Source: Vicia villosa (lineage: Eukaryota; Streptophyta; Magnoliopsida; Fabales; Fabaceae). From it: a DNA stretch of 64,000 nucleotides. This document shows positions 1 to 12,138 of this stretch, piece by piece (position 1 is the first letter of the stretch; each line of letters begins with the position of its first letter). The position numbers and the translations under genes were made by a program. The DNA lies in assembly GCF_029867415.1 (NCBI RefSeq), contig NC_081185.1, positions 83,767,712 through 83,831,711 of the forward strand. The letters are read 5' to 3'. Under the pieces are notes generated by a model. It saw only the letters and a list, made by a program, of their open reading frames with translations. It did no database searches and was not told the DNA's origin.

Positions 1-739
1 TAGATTAAAAACTTATTTTTGAGAATAAAATTCTAATTATAAAATCTTAATAGTATAAAAATATCACAACATAATATTAATTTAACATTAAAAAATATAT
101 ACGATAACTTGGACTTGGACGTACGTTAAATTAGGGCGACAAAATAGGTCTGACTCATCACTCATGTTTGATTTGTCAATATTTTTTATGGAATAGGTTA
201 AGATTTTAAGTCCGCACCTTTTAATGTGTCTGTCGCACCCTGTTTTTTTCATACTTTTGCGGACGCAAACTTTTACATATAATTTTAAAGTTTAAAAGAT
301 TCAATACTCGCGAGCTAGTCTTGCATATTCTCACTTTTTACATGTCAAACCAAAGTTTTAGGCCACATCCTCAAATTTTTGCTGGCCTTTATGTAAAGAA
401 TGTAAACAGGGCGGATATATATCATCCTTATCGAAAAAAATTATGTTAAAAGTTTTAGATTGAATATAAAATTATAGAAAAAAATTGATTGGTATACATA
501 AATATTATAATAGAAAAAATACAAAATAAAAAAAATAATAATATAGCATGAAGCATTGTGACAATTCTTGGCTCAAGATATTTATTCTCATGTGTGAAGA
601 AATCCAAGAATCTCTCGGCTATTCTTTGTCCATTACTCATCAAATTCTTCTTTTGATTCAACAACTTGTTCATTTGAATCAATGACAAGAATATCATAAA
701 AAAATAATTATATCTGATTTAGAAGGATATTCATTACGA
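1..739. other. AT-rich intergenic DNA, no gene
   Basis: No convincing coding region. Around 130-440 the sequence resembles the degenerate ends of hAT-type repeats found elsewhere in this window (a 'tagggcgacaaaatagg'-like start and an 'acagggcggat'-like end), but I could not define paired termini or a target duplication. A short minus-strand open stretch at 455-697 has no recognisable family and may be part of the decayed retroelement to its right. Confidence 0.4.
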
Positions 740-2365
740 CTTATGATATTAATGATATTATTATGGTGCTCTTTTAGATTTATTTGGGTGTTAGTTTTGA
801 ATTCACTTCCTTGCTTGGCTATCAAATGTTTTGAAATTTGTCCCTTGATGATTTCCAAATTTATGATTCAGATATGTGACTGGTTTTGGTTGTCAATAAA
901 CATTTGCTTGAATTGGTTAAGAATATCTTCTAGCTTCTTATATGCATGATGTTGGTTTTGATTGTAACTATGTTATTGTTGTCTATTGGAAGGACTGATA
1001 ACTTCCCTTCATCTTTTCCAAATTGGATTCCACTTTGGAAGTTGTTTCCTTATTCGAAATTGTTTTTACCTACTTGGTATAGTTTTTTTTTTGACTAATC
1101 AAATAATTCACTTCCTTATCACTAGGAAGATAATACACATTGGTATAGGTGGAAAATAGGTATGTCTGCTCCGTTTAAATCTATATCGTAAAAGTCTGTA
1201 AAAAATGGGACAAACGTGGTAGAGAGGGCGAATTTAAAACCTTAATTCACCCTGTAAAAAAATAAGGGTGTGTTAGGGGGGACCATACACCCTTTTAGCC
1301 TAAAGGTTGCATAAATTCATATTTTCCCCATTAAAGTCAGTGTTTGCAAAATCCTACAAAAATAGGGCTAGAGGGGCAGTCATTTTAGAGGCTATCTGCC
1401 TATTACCTTTACTTGGCTCACAAAAAAAAAGGACAAAACGGGCATGCTCGACCGACCGAGTCTATTTTGACACCGCTGCCATTTATGTGGTTACTGGTGC
1501 GTTGCTAAAAAAATAAAATCTATTTATTCTTACCAAAGATTTATTGCATTTCGATCAATTGTTTGGGAAGATTTTCTAGTTGCTTTGAGAGTTCATCCAG
1601 AGTCCGTGTGAGTAGCTTGTTGGACAAGCATGTCATCATTGCTCCTAACTTTTTTGAACTAGACCTCTGTTATATTGGTCACGGTGGTCAGTGAGGATCA
1701 TTGTTTCTCTAGTTATTAATATCAACACTCTTAGCTTAGACATTAGGGAAGTGTATGCAATAACGTCAAGTAACAACTTTGGTTGTTACAAAAGTTTGTT
1801 TATAAATATGTGGATCTAGGTAAGATAATCAAATCCATGATTTGGACATCTTCTAAGCATTGACTTATATCTCTTTCAATCTTCACGTAAGGTTTCTGTT
1901 GATCCTGGCGAAAAGACTGCAATTGTTGCTTTCACCTTCATAAACTTGTTTTGAGAGAAGAATATATCGAGAATTTTTTTTGATGCAGTCCAATTTGTCA
2001 GGGTTTGTGCTGTCTACTTCCAATATCAGTCTTTTTCTTTGCCAATCAAAGAATGGGGAAATAATATCAAAAACATGATTTCTTCCTCTTCTTCTTGAGC
2101 TCTTAAAGTACCCGAAATTTTGTAGAACTTTTTCAGAAGAGTATATGGGTCTTCGTGGTCTAAATATGCAAAAGGGTTAGCATATATAATTTGGAGGAGG
2201 CCGATGTTCATCTCCATCTGTCTAGTGTTCCTTGGAGGTCTACCCAAATGTGTTGATCTTCTTGGGCCATTGAAACATGACATCCCATCACACCATTGTT
2301 GTAGTGGTTGTTGTTATTGCAATTGTTGTTGCCATCGTTATTGTTTCCCCGAATTGTCTTTTCAA
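740..2365 (-). pseudogene. Decayed Athila-like Ty3/gypsy gag
   Basis: Read on the minus strand from about 2365, an Asn-rich leader is followed by a recognisable gag N-terminus (2283-2026) with motifs ANPFAYLDHEDPYT, KFYKISGTL and LFPHSLIGK. These match the capsid of legume Athila-like elements. The reading continues with frameshifts and stops through SQNKFM, TIAVFSPGST, YKSMLRRCPNHGFD and PKLLLD, down to about 1550. A further relic of the low-complexity gag C-terminus lies at about 740-1100. In the family this protein forms the retrotransposon particle. Here it cannot be expressed intact, and no LTR, protease or RT was found beside it. The 1150-1490 stretch does not read as gag and is probably an insertion. 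Confidence 0.7.
1153..1483. mobile_element. Possible hAT-like MITE inside the gag relic
   Basis: The stretch begins 'ataggtggaaaatagg' and ends 'ctattttgacaccgctg'. The reverse complement of the end resembles the start (GGTG..AAAATAG). The interior has GC-rich blocks typical of hAT MITEs in legumes. I could not find a matching 8-bp target duplication, so the borders are approximate. Confidence 0.25.
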
Positions 2366-3017
2366 TTTCTAGATAAAAAAGAACTTGACTTTTATCTCAC
2401 ATACATAAAGATCTTGCAAACTAGCAAGCACATTAGCAATAAAAAAAAAAACTACAAACTCTAAGAATTATAGATACAAGCCAACAAATCATTTGCATTG
2501 CATATAACAACTTTTACTCTAGAATGACATGTAACTGCTGTAAATTGGGAAGCTTCAAATTCATAATTTATGTCATATATTCATCTATTTAAATGTGAAA
2601 ATAAAGAATTTCCAGATTTTATGGAAGCAATTTTTTTATTCATATCATATGGAACTAAAGACAATTTGGGACAGAATGGAATAGAAAATATAACATCCTA
2701 ATAATGCCTTGAAATTTAGCTACCAAACAGAATAATCTCCCCAACCAAATCTTTGTTCCTATTGCAATCGACAACCACAATATATAGGATTTTAAGGCTT
2801 CTGCAACATGCGGCAACTCCAATTTTGATCGCATCGGCTGAATTTTATGACAGTATAAATATAAAGATTCGCATCCTAACAACAACCACGACTGCAAGTA
2901 CAATTTAATACCACAATTCTAAGTGAAATATACTAAAATGAGTAACAAGAGATCATCATTTATTGAGTTATTATCCACACTAACTAGAGAAAACTATTGG
3001 TGTTCTGATTCTATCCT
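2366..3017. other. Intergenic / 3' flank of the host gene
   Basis: AT-rich sequence downstream of the stop codon of the minus-strand gene at 3018. It probably holds that gene's 3' UTR and polyadenylation signals. The ORFs across it (for example 2655-2903) have no recognisable content. Confidence 0.4.
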
Positions 3018-5136
3018 TCAATCTTGGTGACCGACTCGGCTTCCAACAATGAGTGAGTTTGAGTCTTGAATAGGTGAAAACCCATTTGGTATATTATTAT
3101 AACTTGTAAGACATTGATTCCTTCTGTAAGAATTTGCAGCTTTTCTCTCGGCTTCAAGGTAATGACCAAGAGAGTGAGCATCATTACCAATCACTGCATC
3201 AGTACATAGCTTTGAACAAAGCGAAAACAACCAAGGCTTCTGCTTGTGATTCTTCTTGTTGTCCTTTGAGTTATCCATCACTCTTCCCCTGCTTGACCTT
3301 CTTGAGAGTTCGAGGAAGCTCGAGATTCGAATGAGGCTGCCTAGTGTAATGCTCTTGTCGTGGAAGAATGATCCTGTGGACTGTACAAAGCCATGTTAAG
3401 TGAGTTTGGAAAAATAACATATGAATGATGCTATAAGAAAGTGGAATAGATTTCCAAATTTTAATTAATATTTGTGAACATGTCATTAGATGGTATAGTA
3501 AGTAGATTAACGGCTTATATTTTAGCACACGAGTTTGAACTCACGATTTCACATAAAATATTCTCACGGCCAACCATTGAGTTGTTACAATCGGGGACGT
3601 TTAAATTGTATTAATATAATTTTTGTACAATAAGGGACCGCATAGGCGGGGTTTTAAAAAACGGGCAGTTAGCGTGATAATGGCTGCGACAAAATGAATC
3701 GGAAAGTGCCGATACCAATACCTATACCGTTATTAATCATTTTTAAGATAAAGAACAAATGGTAATTAATTCAAACCGCAACGGCCCAACCAATGTTACA
3801 ACACCTTTACCGACCAAAATCACGAAAGCTTTTACGCGACTGCAATGCAACCGCGTCTGTTATTTAAAACCTTGCGCGTAGGTGCAACCCTTACAAAATA
3901 AGGTATTAAGAATAAAAATAAAAGATAAGGAGCCTGATGAAAACTTTGAAAAGATAATCAGTTGAAAAAAGTATTCATATGATCTTCTCTGTTTGTGAAT
4001 TTTGGTGTTTTAAAATATCATTGCTTCTTTCTCACACTTCTCAAAAGGATGTTTTCTACACATTAAGAATGTTTTTCTTTAAAACATATGCATAATCTAT
4101 AGAAGACTTTAACTTTCAAAAAAGCATGTTTTGAATTCATTAATCTAACAAACCAAATACCAAAAAAAAAATATATATTAAAGTAAAATTCAAAGTCACA
4201 TTCTGTAAAACAATGATGTGCTAGTCCATGCTTTGGACCCCATTGGAACCAAGCAATTATGTATATTTTTTGTTGTTTACATGCCAAAGAAGAGAAGGAA
4301 CTAAAAGAAAACGACAGGAATATGAAGTTTCCTTTTCCTATTCAATGTTGGTTTTGGACTTATTCTAAAGCTAGAAGCAATATCTTCATCAGAGAAATAA
4401 TAATGAAAACAAAGTACATAGTTAAAAGCCATGGTTATCATTATAACCACAAACCAGGCTGAATGATAGAAAGAGTAAAGTATCTCAAATTAAAACAAAA
4501 AAGTGTATATCATTGTGTTGAAAGAGAAGTGCCTCAGTGTCAGAGTCATACTTGAGTAGCCATTATTTTTTGTACCAAAATAGTTATTGTGTCAAGATAT
4601 CTACATAGCTCAAAATATTTAATTTTTGAAAACCGGGCCGGAATTGGTTTAATCGACTCAACCGCAGTTGAATCGGACGATGATTAAATAAGTATCGAAA
4701 ACACGAAAGACGACTCGACCGTTGTTGAGTTGATTATCGATTGATTGGTCAAATTTTTAAGATTAAAGGAAAGTACTAACCTGAGTGTCAAGATCTGATG
4801 AAGAATAAGTTGAAGGTGCGGGAGAATCAGCTGAAAGCACAGTGCTAAATGAAACTGAACCAGAAAAATCACCATTCCTCACCAAACCAATTCTAGAATT
4901 CAATAATCTCAATCCCAATGGCCACCCTTCTTCCTGAATCAACCCCCAAAAAAGCCACCAAAATAGAAATAAAAAACAAAAACCAGAATCTGATAAATAT
5001 TCTGAAATAAACAAAACCCTCAAAATGAATCAATCAAAAGATACAAACTTTATGAAACAACTTCAAATAAAATCAACATCTATGCATTGTGTGTGTGAGT
5101 GTGTGTGAGAGAGAGAAATGGTACCTGTTGAGCCAT
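3018..5136 (-). CDS. Conserved plant-specific protein of unknown function, 175 aa, three exons
   Basis: I assemble three minus-strand exons with clean GT-AG junctions, all in phase 0. Exon 1 (5136-5125) encodes only MAQQ. Exon 2 (4933-4781) encodes 51 residues starting EEGWPLGLRLLNSRIGLVRN and ending SSSDLDTQ. Exon 3 (3380-3018) encodes 120 residues with STGSFFHDKSITLGSLI, ELSRRSS, KPWLFSLCSKLCTDAV, LGHYLEAERKAA and YRRNQ. From memory this pattern belongs to a small angiosperm family of about 175 residues including Arabidopsis At1g13390/At1g68490; I recall no experimental function. It has no signal peptide or membrane segment and is Ser-rich in the middle. Intron 2 is 1.4 kb and contains old repeat-like sequence (about 3540-3900). 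Start choice: the ATG at 5136 gives the family's N-terminus and is followed directly by a splice donor. The order of motifs strongly suggests a live gene. Confidence 0.85.
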
Positions 5137-5650
5137 AACTGTTTTTTTCTGAACAAAATGGTGCTACTTTTATGAGCTGAAGTATGAATGTGAAATGAAA
5201 TACTAACAAATTTGACTCAGCAAACTCACTTCAGACAGAGAAGTTTCATCTTCAATATCATACACCTTCTACCAAAAAACAACACTTTAAAAGGTTAAGT
5301 TTAACAAAAAGTAACAACATTTAACATAAAACAATAATGTTACAAGTTTGACATATTTTCTTCATTTGGGTCAAACTTGAGCTTGACATTTAATCAAACA
5401 GAAAAAAGACAGAAGCAGTTAAAGTGCATTCATTCACATTGGGTTTGATATGAAAGTTGCAAATGAAATAGAGAGAAAGTGATAAGATGAGTGTGACATC
5501 TTACCAAGGGAGTGAAGAATCTCTGGTTTTTGATTTGGAGGCAATGTACAAAAGATGATGATGGAAGCAAAAGAGAGTTTGGAATATTTTGGTCCAAGTT
5601 TCAAAGTTGAGAGAGAGGGTCAAAAAGATGGCAACTTGAATAAGAAAGGA
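5137..5650 (-). promoter_or_regulatory. 5' leader of the 175-aa gene with probable leader intron, and proximal promoter
   Basis: Upstream of the ATG on the minus strand, an acceptor (ttttgttcag, exon resuming at 5148) and a donor (CTTG|gtaag, exon ending at 5515) suggest a leader intron at about 5149-5514. A CT/GA-rich tract (gtgtgtgagagagagag, 5095-5117) lies inside intron 1. The first leader exon would lie near 5515-5600. No clear TATA box was found. This is inferred from splice-site consensus only. Confidence 0.45.
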
Positions 5651-6055
5651 CAGAGCAAGTGAGATTTATTATTTTAATAATTTATAAATAAAATACTAAC
5701 AAATGTCTAGTATATTATATTTGAGGAATCAAATTTGATAATAATTTTAGAAATTATATAGTAACTTTTGTAAAAATTAAAAAAGATTCACTATAAAATC
5801 TTTATTTATTTATTATTATTCTATAACAAGTATTTTAATATTATTTATTCAAATGACCGATTTTTAATAATAATATATTTATCATTATTCTTTTATTAGT
5901 ATATATTTTGGATACAATTACTATTCTTCTTGCTTTTTTTTTGGATTAGAAACTTTTGAGAATTCTCAATATTCTAATCATCTTTCTTTACGATGGTCGA
6001 TTCTTCATTCTAAGTCGGAGACACGACATTAAGTATCTAATTTGAAATTGTCTTA
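5651..6055. other. AT-rich intergenic DNA, nothing recognised
   Basis: Very AT-rich sequence with no coding potential and no terminal repeats that I could pair. Confidence 0.5.
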
Positions 6056-6439
6056 GAGCATCTCCAATGGGAGAACTTATCTTGGTTGCTTGTGTTATAT
6101 TTTGTGGGTCCAAATTGTCACATTACATATAAGCAATCTTTATGCAATTTCAACTACTTTTACTCCAATGGTAATTATAAATAAGCACCATATATTTGAC
6201 CCCACCAATTTATATTATTTTATTTGTACTACAATTTAATGACAACTTTTCGATTGAATTGGTTCAAAAATAATAATATTTAATGTTAAGTTCCCGACTT
6301 TTAAGATTACTTCATGAAGCTCCATCTCTTTAATTTAAGCAACCAATGTTGCCACATCAGCACACTCCAATGGTTAAAAAAATAAACAACGGAACTTAAG
6401 AAATAAGGAATGAATAAGTTCTCCTCATTGGAAATGCTC
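6056..6439. mobile_element. PIF/Harbinger (Tourist-like) MITE
   Basis: The left end GAGCATCTCCAATGGGAGAA and the reverse complement of the right end (GAGCATTTCCAATGAGGAGAA) form a terminal inverted repeat. The element is flanked by the trinucleotide TTA on both sides (6053-6055 and 6440-6442), the duplication made by PIF/Harbinger transposases. It is 384 bp long and non-coding. Confidence 0.85.
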
Positions 6440-6659
6440 TTAGTTGTCTCTTTTTTTCTTTCTATTCTTATCTTTTAATGAAGGGTTAGAAACAGTCTCC
6501 TTTTCATCTTGTATCGTGAGGATGGTTTCTAGGACATCAACAACTAAAACCTTATTTCTCATAGTGTCACCACCAACACTCAATCTAAGGAAAATAAAGC
6601 CTCTTAAATATTTAGAAGAAGATTAGTAGCCAACACTTGTTCTCAAATAAAAGGATTCT

Positions 6660-6939
6660 CTGCCACTAGAGGTCCCAAACTAATGTTCCATCCTCTCAAA
6701 AAGCAATCTCTCTCAATTTCCTTGACTCTAAAAATAAGATAGAGTTTAGAAAATCTAAATTTAAGAGGGATTTTCTCACCCAAGGGTCATCCCAAAAGAA
6801 GGTGAGAAGATCATTTTCCACCTTCTTTTGCATGCTATCCACAAACCAATTAGAGAAAATCATGAGATCAGAATCGAGAATAAAAACTCTTTTCACCAGG
6901 TAAAATAAGATCAATAACTAAAAGACCTACCTTTTGAAA
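6660..6939 (-). pseudogene. LINE (L1-type) RT C-terminal relic, part 1
   Basis: On the minus strand the stretch reads SNWFVDSMQKKVENDLLTF then FWDDPWV, the region after the reverse transcriptase of plant L1-type LINEs (family pattern W-F-V-x-S-V-x-K-K-V-G-x-G, FWxDPW). The upstream half of the same LINE lies at 26336-26690, on the far side of the E1 retrotransposon. The copy is degenerate and short. Confidence 0.6.
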
Positions 6940-6944
6940 GAAGA

Positions 6945-7986
6945 TGAAATTTTAGAAAACACTTAGAGGGGGGTTGAATAAGTTTTTCTTTTTTCGTTCG
7001 CAACAACAATAGACAAAACACAGTTATTTTTATCCTGGTTCGTTTGTAACTCAAACTACTCCAGTCCACCCGCCAAGGTGATTTCGCCTCTCACAATCGA
7101 GGACTTAATCCACTATAATCAAAACTGATTACAAATGCACAACCAACTATCGTGACTAACAATACAATGCACAAGCCAACTGCAAGTGACTAACAATACA
7201 ATGCATAAGCCAACTGCTAGTGACTAACACCTCTAAGATTAACTAGTCCTAGCCCTCTTGAGAAATCTGACCCAATTGGTCTCTCAAGGAACAATTACAA
7301 AATAACTTCAAATAATTGTGTTTCAGATTGCATCTAATAAGCTTTAATCACAACTGTGATTTTTCACCAAGTTTTTAGTACAAGGAGTATCAACTCAGTA
7401 TGTTAAAATAAAAATATTTTTCTTCAGCGTAAGAGTTCACGTTAGCTTTGATAATGTTCGTCGTTACTCCACTTCTTTCTTTTTCAAGTGATCTTATATT
7501 TATAGCTTCAAGTATTTGTCGTTATCTTGATCTTTGGAGAGAGCATTAAATGCTTGCGTGTTTGTTTTTTGTTTTTGTTTCTCTCAACGAACTGCATGTG
7601 CGTTGCTTCTTTAATCAACCTTGGGAATTGTTCCATTTGAGTGCTTCAACCATCTTTTAATCATTATGTTTTTAACGACATCTTATCTTGATTCATAACT
7701 TTGCATCTATTCATAACTTGTGTTCTGACATGTGAATATAACTTCTTATAAAATTTGTCTACAGCGGTTGGTGCATTTAGAAGTTACTTTATTAGAACTT
7801 CAGCGGCTTTTCCTTTCAGCTTTTGTTCAGCTTTACATAATGTTCATGTTCTGATGGTACTTGTATTAGAACATCTTTTGAAATGAGAAACATACAATTT
7901 GAGTACCACATTTACTTATATAAAATTTATTTACTTGTTATCATCAAAACACTAAGATATGATTTGAACCAAATTATGTTCTAACA
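6945..7986 (-). repeat. 3' LTR of E1 (1042 bp)
   Basis: Begins TGAAATTTTAGAAAACACTT and ends TATGTTCTAACA on the plus strand. It is homologous along its length to the other three LTRs of this family at 17231, 24175 and 25302. GAAGA at 6940-6944 is the target duplication. Confidence 0.85.
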
Positions 7987-8400
7987 ATCTTCCCCTTTTT
8001 GATGATGACAAAATATTTAAGTTCTGATCAGAAATTTTGTATATAAGAAGACAATCTCCCCCTGAGATGTATAATCTCCCCTTGAAATAAATACTTAGAA
8101 GAAAAAATTTAGAAGATAACTTCCCTGAGTATATTTTTCTCTTCAGCGTATCTCTTCAGAAGGTTAACTTTTTCAGAAGTTTTGCTTGTATTTCTTTTCA
8201 GAGCACTTCCTTAGAAGATCTATATGATTCTTTTTCAGAACATTATTTTCACATGATTTTTCTGCAACTTTCAGAAAAATAAAAAAGGTACACTTGTTTG
8301 TACACTTGTCAGTAACTATTTAAAATTTTAGTCTTTTAATTTTCAATATCAAGTCAAAATTTCACTACTATTTCTCCCCCTTTTTGTCATAACTCAAAAA
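7987..8400 (-). promoter_or_regulatory. Multiple polypurine tracts of E1
   Basis: Directly next to the LTR (7987-8000), and again near 8054, 8072 and 8371, the plus strand shows CTCCCC-type runs, which are polypurine tracts on the element's strand. The one touching the LTR would prime plus-strand DNA synthesis. Arrays of several tracts upstream of the 3' LTR are, as I recall, a hallmark of Sireviruses. Confidence 0.65.
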
Positions 8401-8603
8401 GCGTAAATAAAGTAAATAAGAAGTAATCTTGTGCATAATGAGTAAAAATGTTTGAGGAGTTGAGTTCAGGTAAGGTGTTATGGTATCAAAATAATTAATG
8501 TTCGTCCCTTGTATCAATAAACAAAATGCAGAAACAAGGAAAATTTTCATTAATGATAAAAGAAAAGAGTACATTCACTAATAACAAAAACACATAGAAA
8601 CTT

Positions 8604-8916
8604 CTAATAGTTAATGTCAAAATCTTCACAAGTGAAGGAAAAGTCTTCACAAGGCTCAGCAAACAGGACTTCATCGTTGTTTGGAAAGTCTGCATTGCGA
8701 AGGATTTCCACAACTTTTGCAGACTCGAATAGAGTTGAGAGGATGCGACCGTAGGGAATGTAGAAGTTCTGACTGCATTTGAAACCCAAGAGAGATTCTC
8801 TCAAATGACCGAAGATGATTGCAGGAAGGTTCAATGGTCGTCCTTTTTCAAGGCGGTGAATGAGAAAACGATCTCTTGAATGTAAGGTTTTATGAAAGTT
8901 TCCTCGAGGCAGTAGG
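8604..8916 (-). pseudogene. Env-like ORF, C-terminal fragment (E1)
   Basis: The minus strand is open from the E3 insertion point down to the stop at 8604, with motifs NLPAIIFGHLRESLLGF and IPYGRILSTLFE. Position (after gag, before the polypurine array) and composition match the extra ORF between pol and 3' LTR in Sireviruses, often annotated as envelope-like. The N-terminal part appears to have been lost in the deletion that fused gag to this tail. No membrane segment is visible. Confidence 0.5.
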
Positions 8917-11776
8917 TGTAACGCCCGAAAATTCGATTATTCGCTTAATCTAGACGTTCAGAGTGTTTAGTGAAGTTTTCGTATTTTGAGACGATTTAGT
9001 CGGTATTAGTCCGGGATAGCGGATTGATATTTAATCAAGAGTTTTGATATTTTCAGTATTAGAAATATTATTAGAATAATATTTGAAGTTTTGGGAATTT
9101 TCTGAGTAATTAAGATTAGACCGGAAATATGATATATTGGTCGAATTTGGATTGTCGGTGTTATTTTAAAAAGCGTATTTGAATTTATTAAGTTAAAAGT
9201 CGGATTTTAGTTGGACGGTCGAAGAATAATATTAAGAATAATATTATTTACAAGTCGGAATTTATTATATTGTTGGAATATTAATTAAAGGTGATATAAT
9301 TGATTATTTGAGTTATATATTTTATTGGGTCTAAATTGATTTTGTAGGATATTAAATGAAGAGAAAGTTTAAAATCTAAGCCCAATTAGTTTTATATTAG
9401 GGTTTTAGAGATTTAGAAAGAGGAGAGTTGTCATAATGAAGAAACAAGAATAGAAGAGAAAGAGGCAAGTCTTGGAGAAGAAGAAGAAGCTTGGAGATTT
9501 CTACCCATGGTGTCAATTGAAGGTGCAATTAGAGACCCATTGAATTGCTTCAATTGATAAGGTAAGGGTGGGGTTCTCTTCCTATAATGGGGCCTATGAG
9601 CAATTGTATGTTGGGAATTAGGTGTGTAGATTTATTGCATTATCTTGTGTTGATTGATTTATGTTGATTGATGATGTTCATAGAAATTGAAATTGAGAAG
9701 TAATGTTGTTGCTGATGTACACCTTTATGCTGCTGTGAATGATTTACATTAAATTATTGTCTCGCCAACTGGTCTTCATATAATTTTAAGAGGATCTTCA
9801 GAATCACCAAAGCCACATTTATCTAACTTACATAAAGTTATATTTAATATACTAGCATGTATTTGAAGGAATATTCTGAAATTTATTTGGTGAAGATTAT
9901 TTTGAATTTCATTTCATGTGTGCTTAATACATGTAAGATATGTTGTTTCTATTCCTCCATGTTTCCCATATAATATTAAGTAGGATACTTATATATTAAT
10001 GGTATAGAATGGAGAAGAAACATCTCAGTGAAGTCACTGTTTTTGTTTGTGCACTGTGTGATGTTATTTTGTTGGTTCTCTGCTTTCTCATATATGTATT
10101 GGTTTGCTTATGTTTCTAAATACTATTACTTAATATAGGCAATGGTATATTATAAATGGAAATGAAATATAGATTATGAAATGAATGATAATTAGAAATA
10201 ATAGGATAGGAAGTGTATAACAGTATTAGATATAAAACTAATAAAATACAAAACAGTTCCGTTTGAACGAAATAGCTGAATTAAGGGGTAAAATTAGTTT
10301 TCCGCAATTTGATGGAAATATACGGGGTAGCTAAGTTTAATTAGTACATTAACATGGTGGTGTTATTTGTTCGTAATTGTGATATTAATCGGTCGATTAA
10401 TTACTGGTTGAATTAATGTCCAATAAGCCTATTTAATTGGAATAAATTTGAACTTAGATTAACTATTCGGTTTATCGGTAAATTACGATATCTTGAGTAT
10501 GTAACCAAATAAATTGGATAATCGGTGAAGTAATTGAATTGTGTCCAATTAACCGGTAAAGAATAGAATTGTATCTGAATGAACCAGTTGAGTTGTGTTT
10601 TTGGTAACTTAGAAGTATAACCCGAAAACTCATAAAGTCGTGAATATTAAGAATTTAATCGGAAATTAGATAACCGGTAGTGACGCGGGATATATTTGAT
10701 TACTTAGAGATTACTAGGTGAATAATTTTGGTCAGTTGATAGTGGATTAGCGAGTTAGTAAATCGACTAATTTATAGAGAATTATAAGACTAATTTGACT
10801 TGGCTTAATGTGTCGATTTGTTGTGATGATTTTGTCGGTATATGAAATTATATATTTGTGGTGTTACGCCGAAACATGATGATGTTGTGATGATTTTGTT
10901 AATATGTGAAGTTATATGATTTGTGATGATGTGTCGAAACATGATGATGTTTGTGATGATTGGTAATACGTGATGTTGTATATATTTGTGATGATAATTT
11001 TGTGACTAAGTGAAGATGAAATATTATAGTGACGGGAATTACCTCGTATAATGGTAATTGATTGTGATATAGGCTTATGCCTCGTGACGATATGTGATTG
11101 TGATGAGTAAGTTGTGTTGTCTTGTCTGTCGAGTCACATTGTATATGCATACTATGTGACGGCCTGGATTGGAAAATTAGTGACGAAGGCTTATGCCTTG
11201 TGCCTCAGATTCAGGCGATTGGTGACGGGGGCTGAAGCTTCGATTGGTACCACATGCATATACATGAGTCATGTCCCATGTGTCTTATGTGATTCATAGT
11301 TGTGACGTTTTGTGAATATATTGTGATTGTATTTGGTGACTCGTTAAATGATCACTACGCCAAACAAGACCTTAGACAGCGCTTTTTTTGGCTTTAGACA
11401 GCGCTTTAAAGCGCTGTCTATTCCAGCGCTGCTGTAGGTAAAGACAGCGCTTTTTTTAAAAGGCAAGCGCTGCTAAAGGCCCCCCTAAGCCAGCGCTTTT
11501 AGTTTAAAAGCGCTGCTAAAAGCCCCACTAAGCCAGCACTTTTAGTTTAAAAGCGCTGCTAAAGGCCCACCTAAGCTAGCGCTTTTATTTAAAAGCGCTG
11601 CTAAAGGCCCCCCTACGGCAGCGCTTTTAGTAAACCAAAAATTAAAAAAGAAAAGCTACTTTAGGCAGCGCTTTTAGTGTAAAGCGCTATCTAAGCTATA
11701 CAATTTTTTTTATATAATTTACTTAAAATTGCGCTGTTTGAATTATATATTTTATATGCACCTGTTTTTTACACAA

Positions 11777-11851
<75 letters not shown>

Positions 11852-11930
11852 CATAATCATAATCATAATCATAATCATAATAATAATCATAATCATAATC
11901 ATAATCATAATAATCATAATAATAATATCA
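11777..11930. repeat. (AAT)n / (AATCAT)n microsatellite
   Basis: About 28 pure AAT units followed by an imperfect ATAATC array. It lies inside the CACTA element and gives spurious poly-Asn and poly-Ile ORFs. Confidence 0.95.
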
Positions 11931-12138
11931 TTGTTTGGAAATATACAAATGAAAATTCAGTAAAAAAATTAATGATGAAATGATAACATACAATCACCAG
12001 TTAACTTATTTACATTCTTTGATAATATACAATCAACTGTTAACCTATTTACATTCTTCCTAACATAGTATATTCTACCGATGCAACACCGACTAACTTA
12101 GCGCCGAAACTGTAAAAAAAAGAATACAAACAACAACT

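Noticed and set aside
11723..11983. Poly-Asn and poly-Ile ORFs on both strands
   Set aside because: Produced by the AAT microsatellite; no codon bias or conserved flanks.
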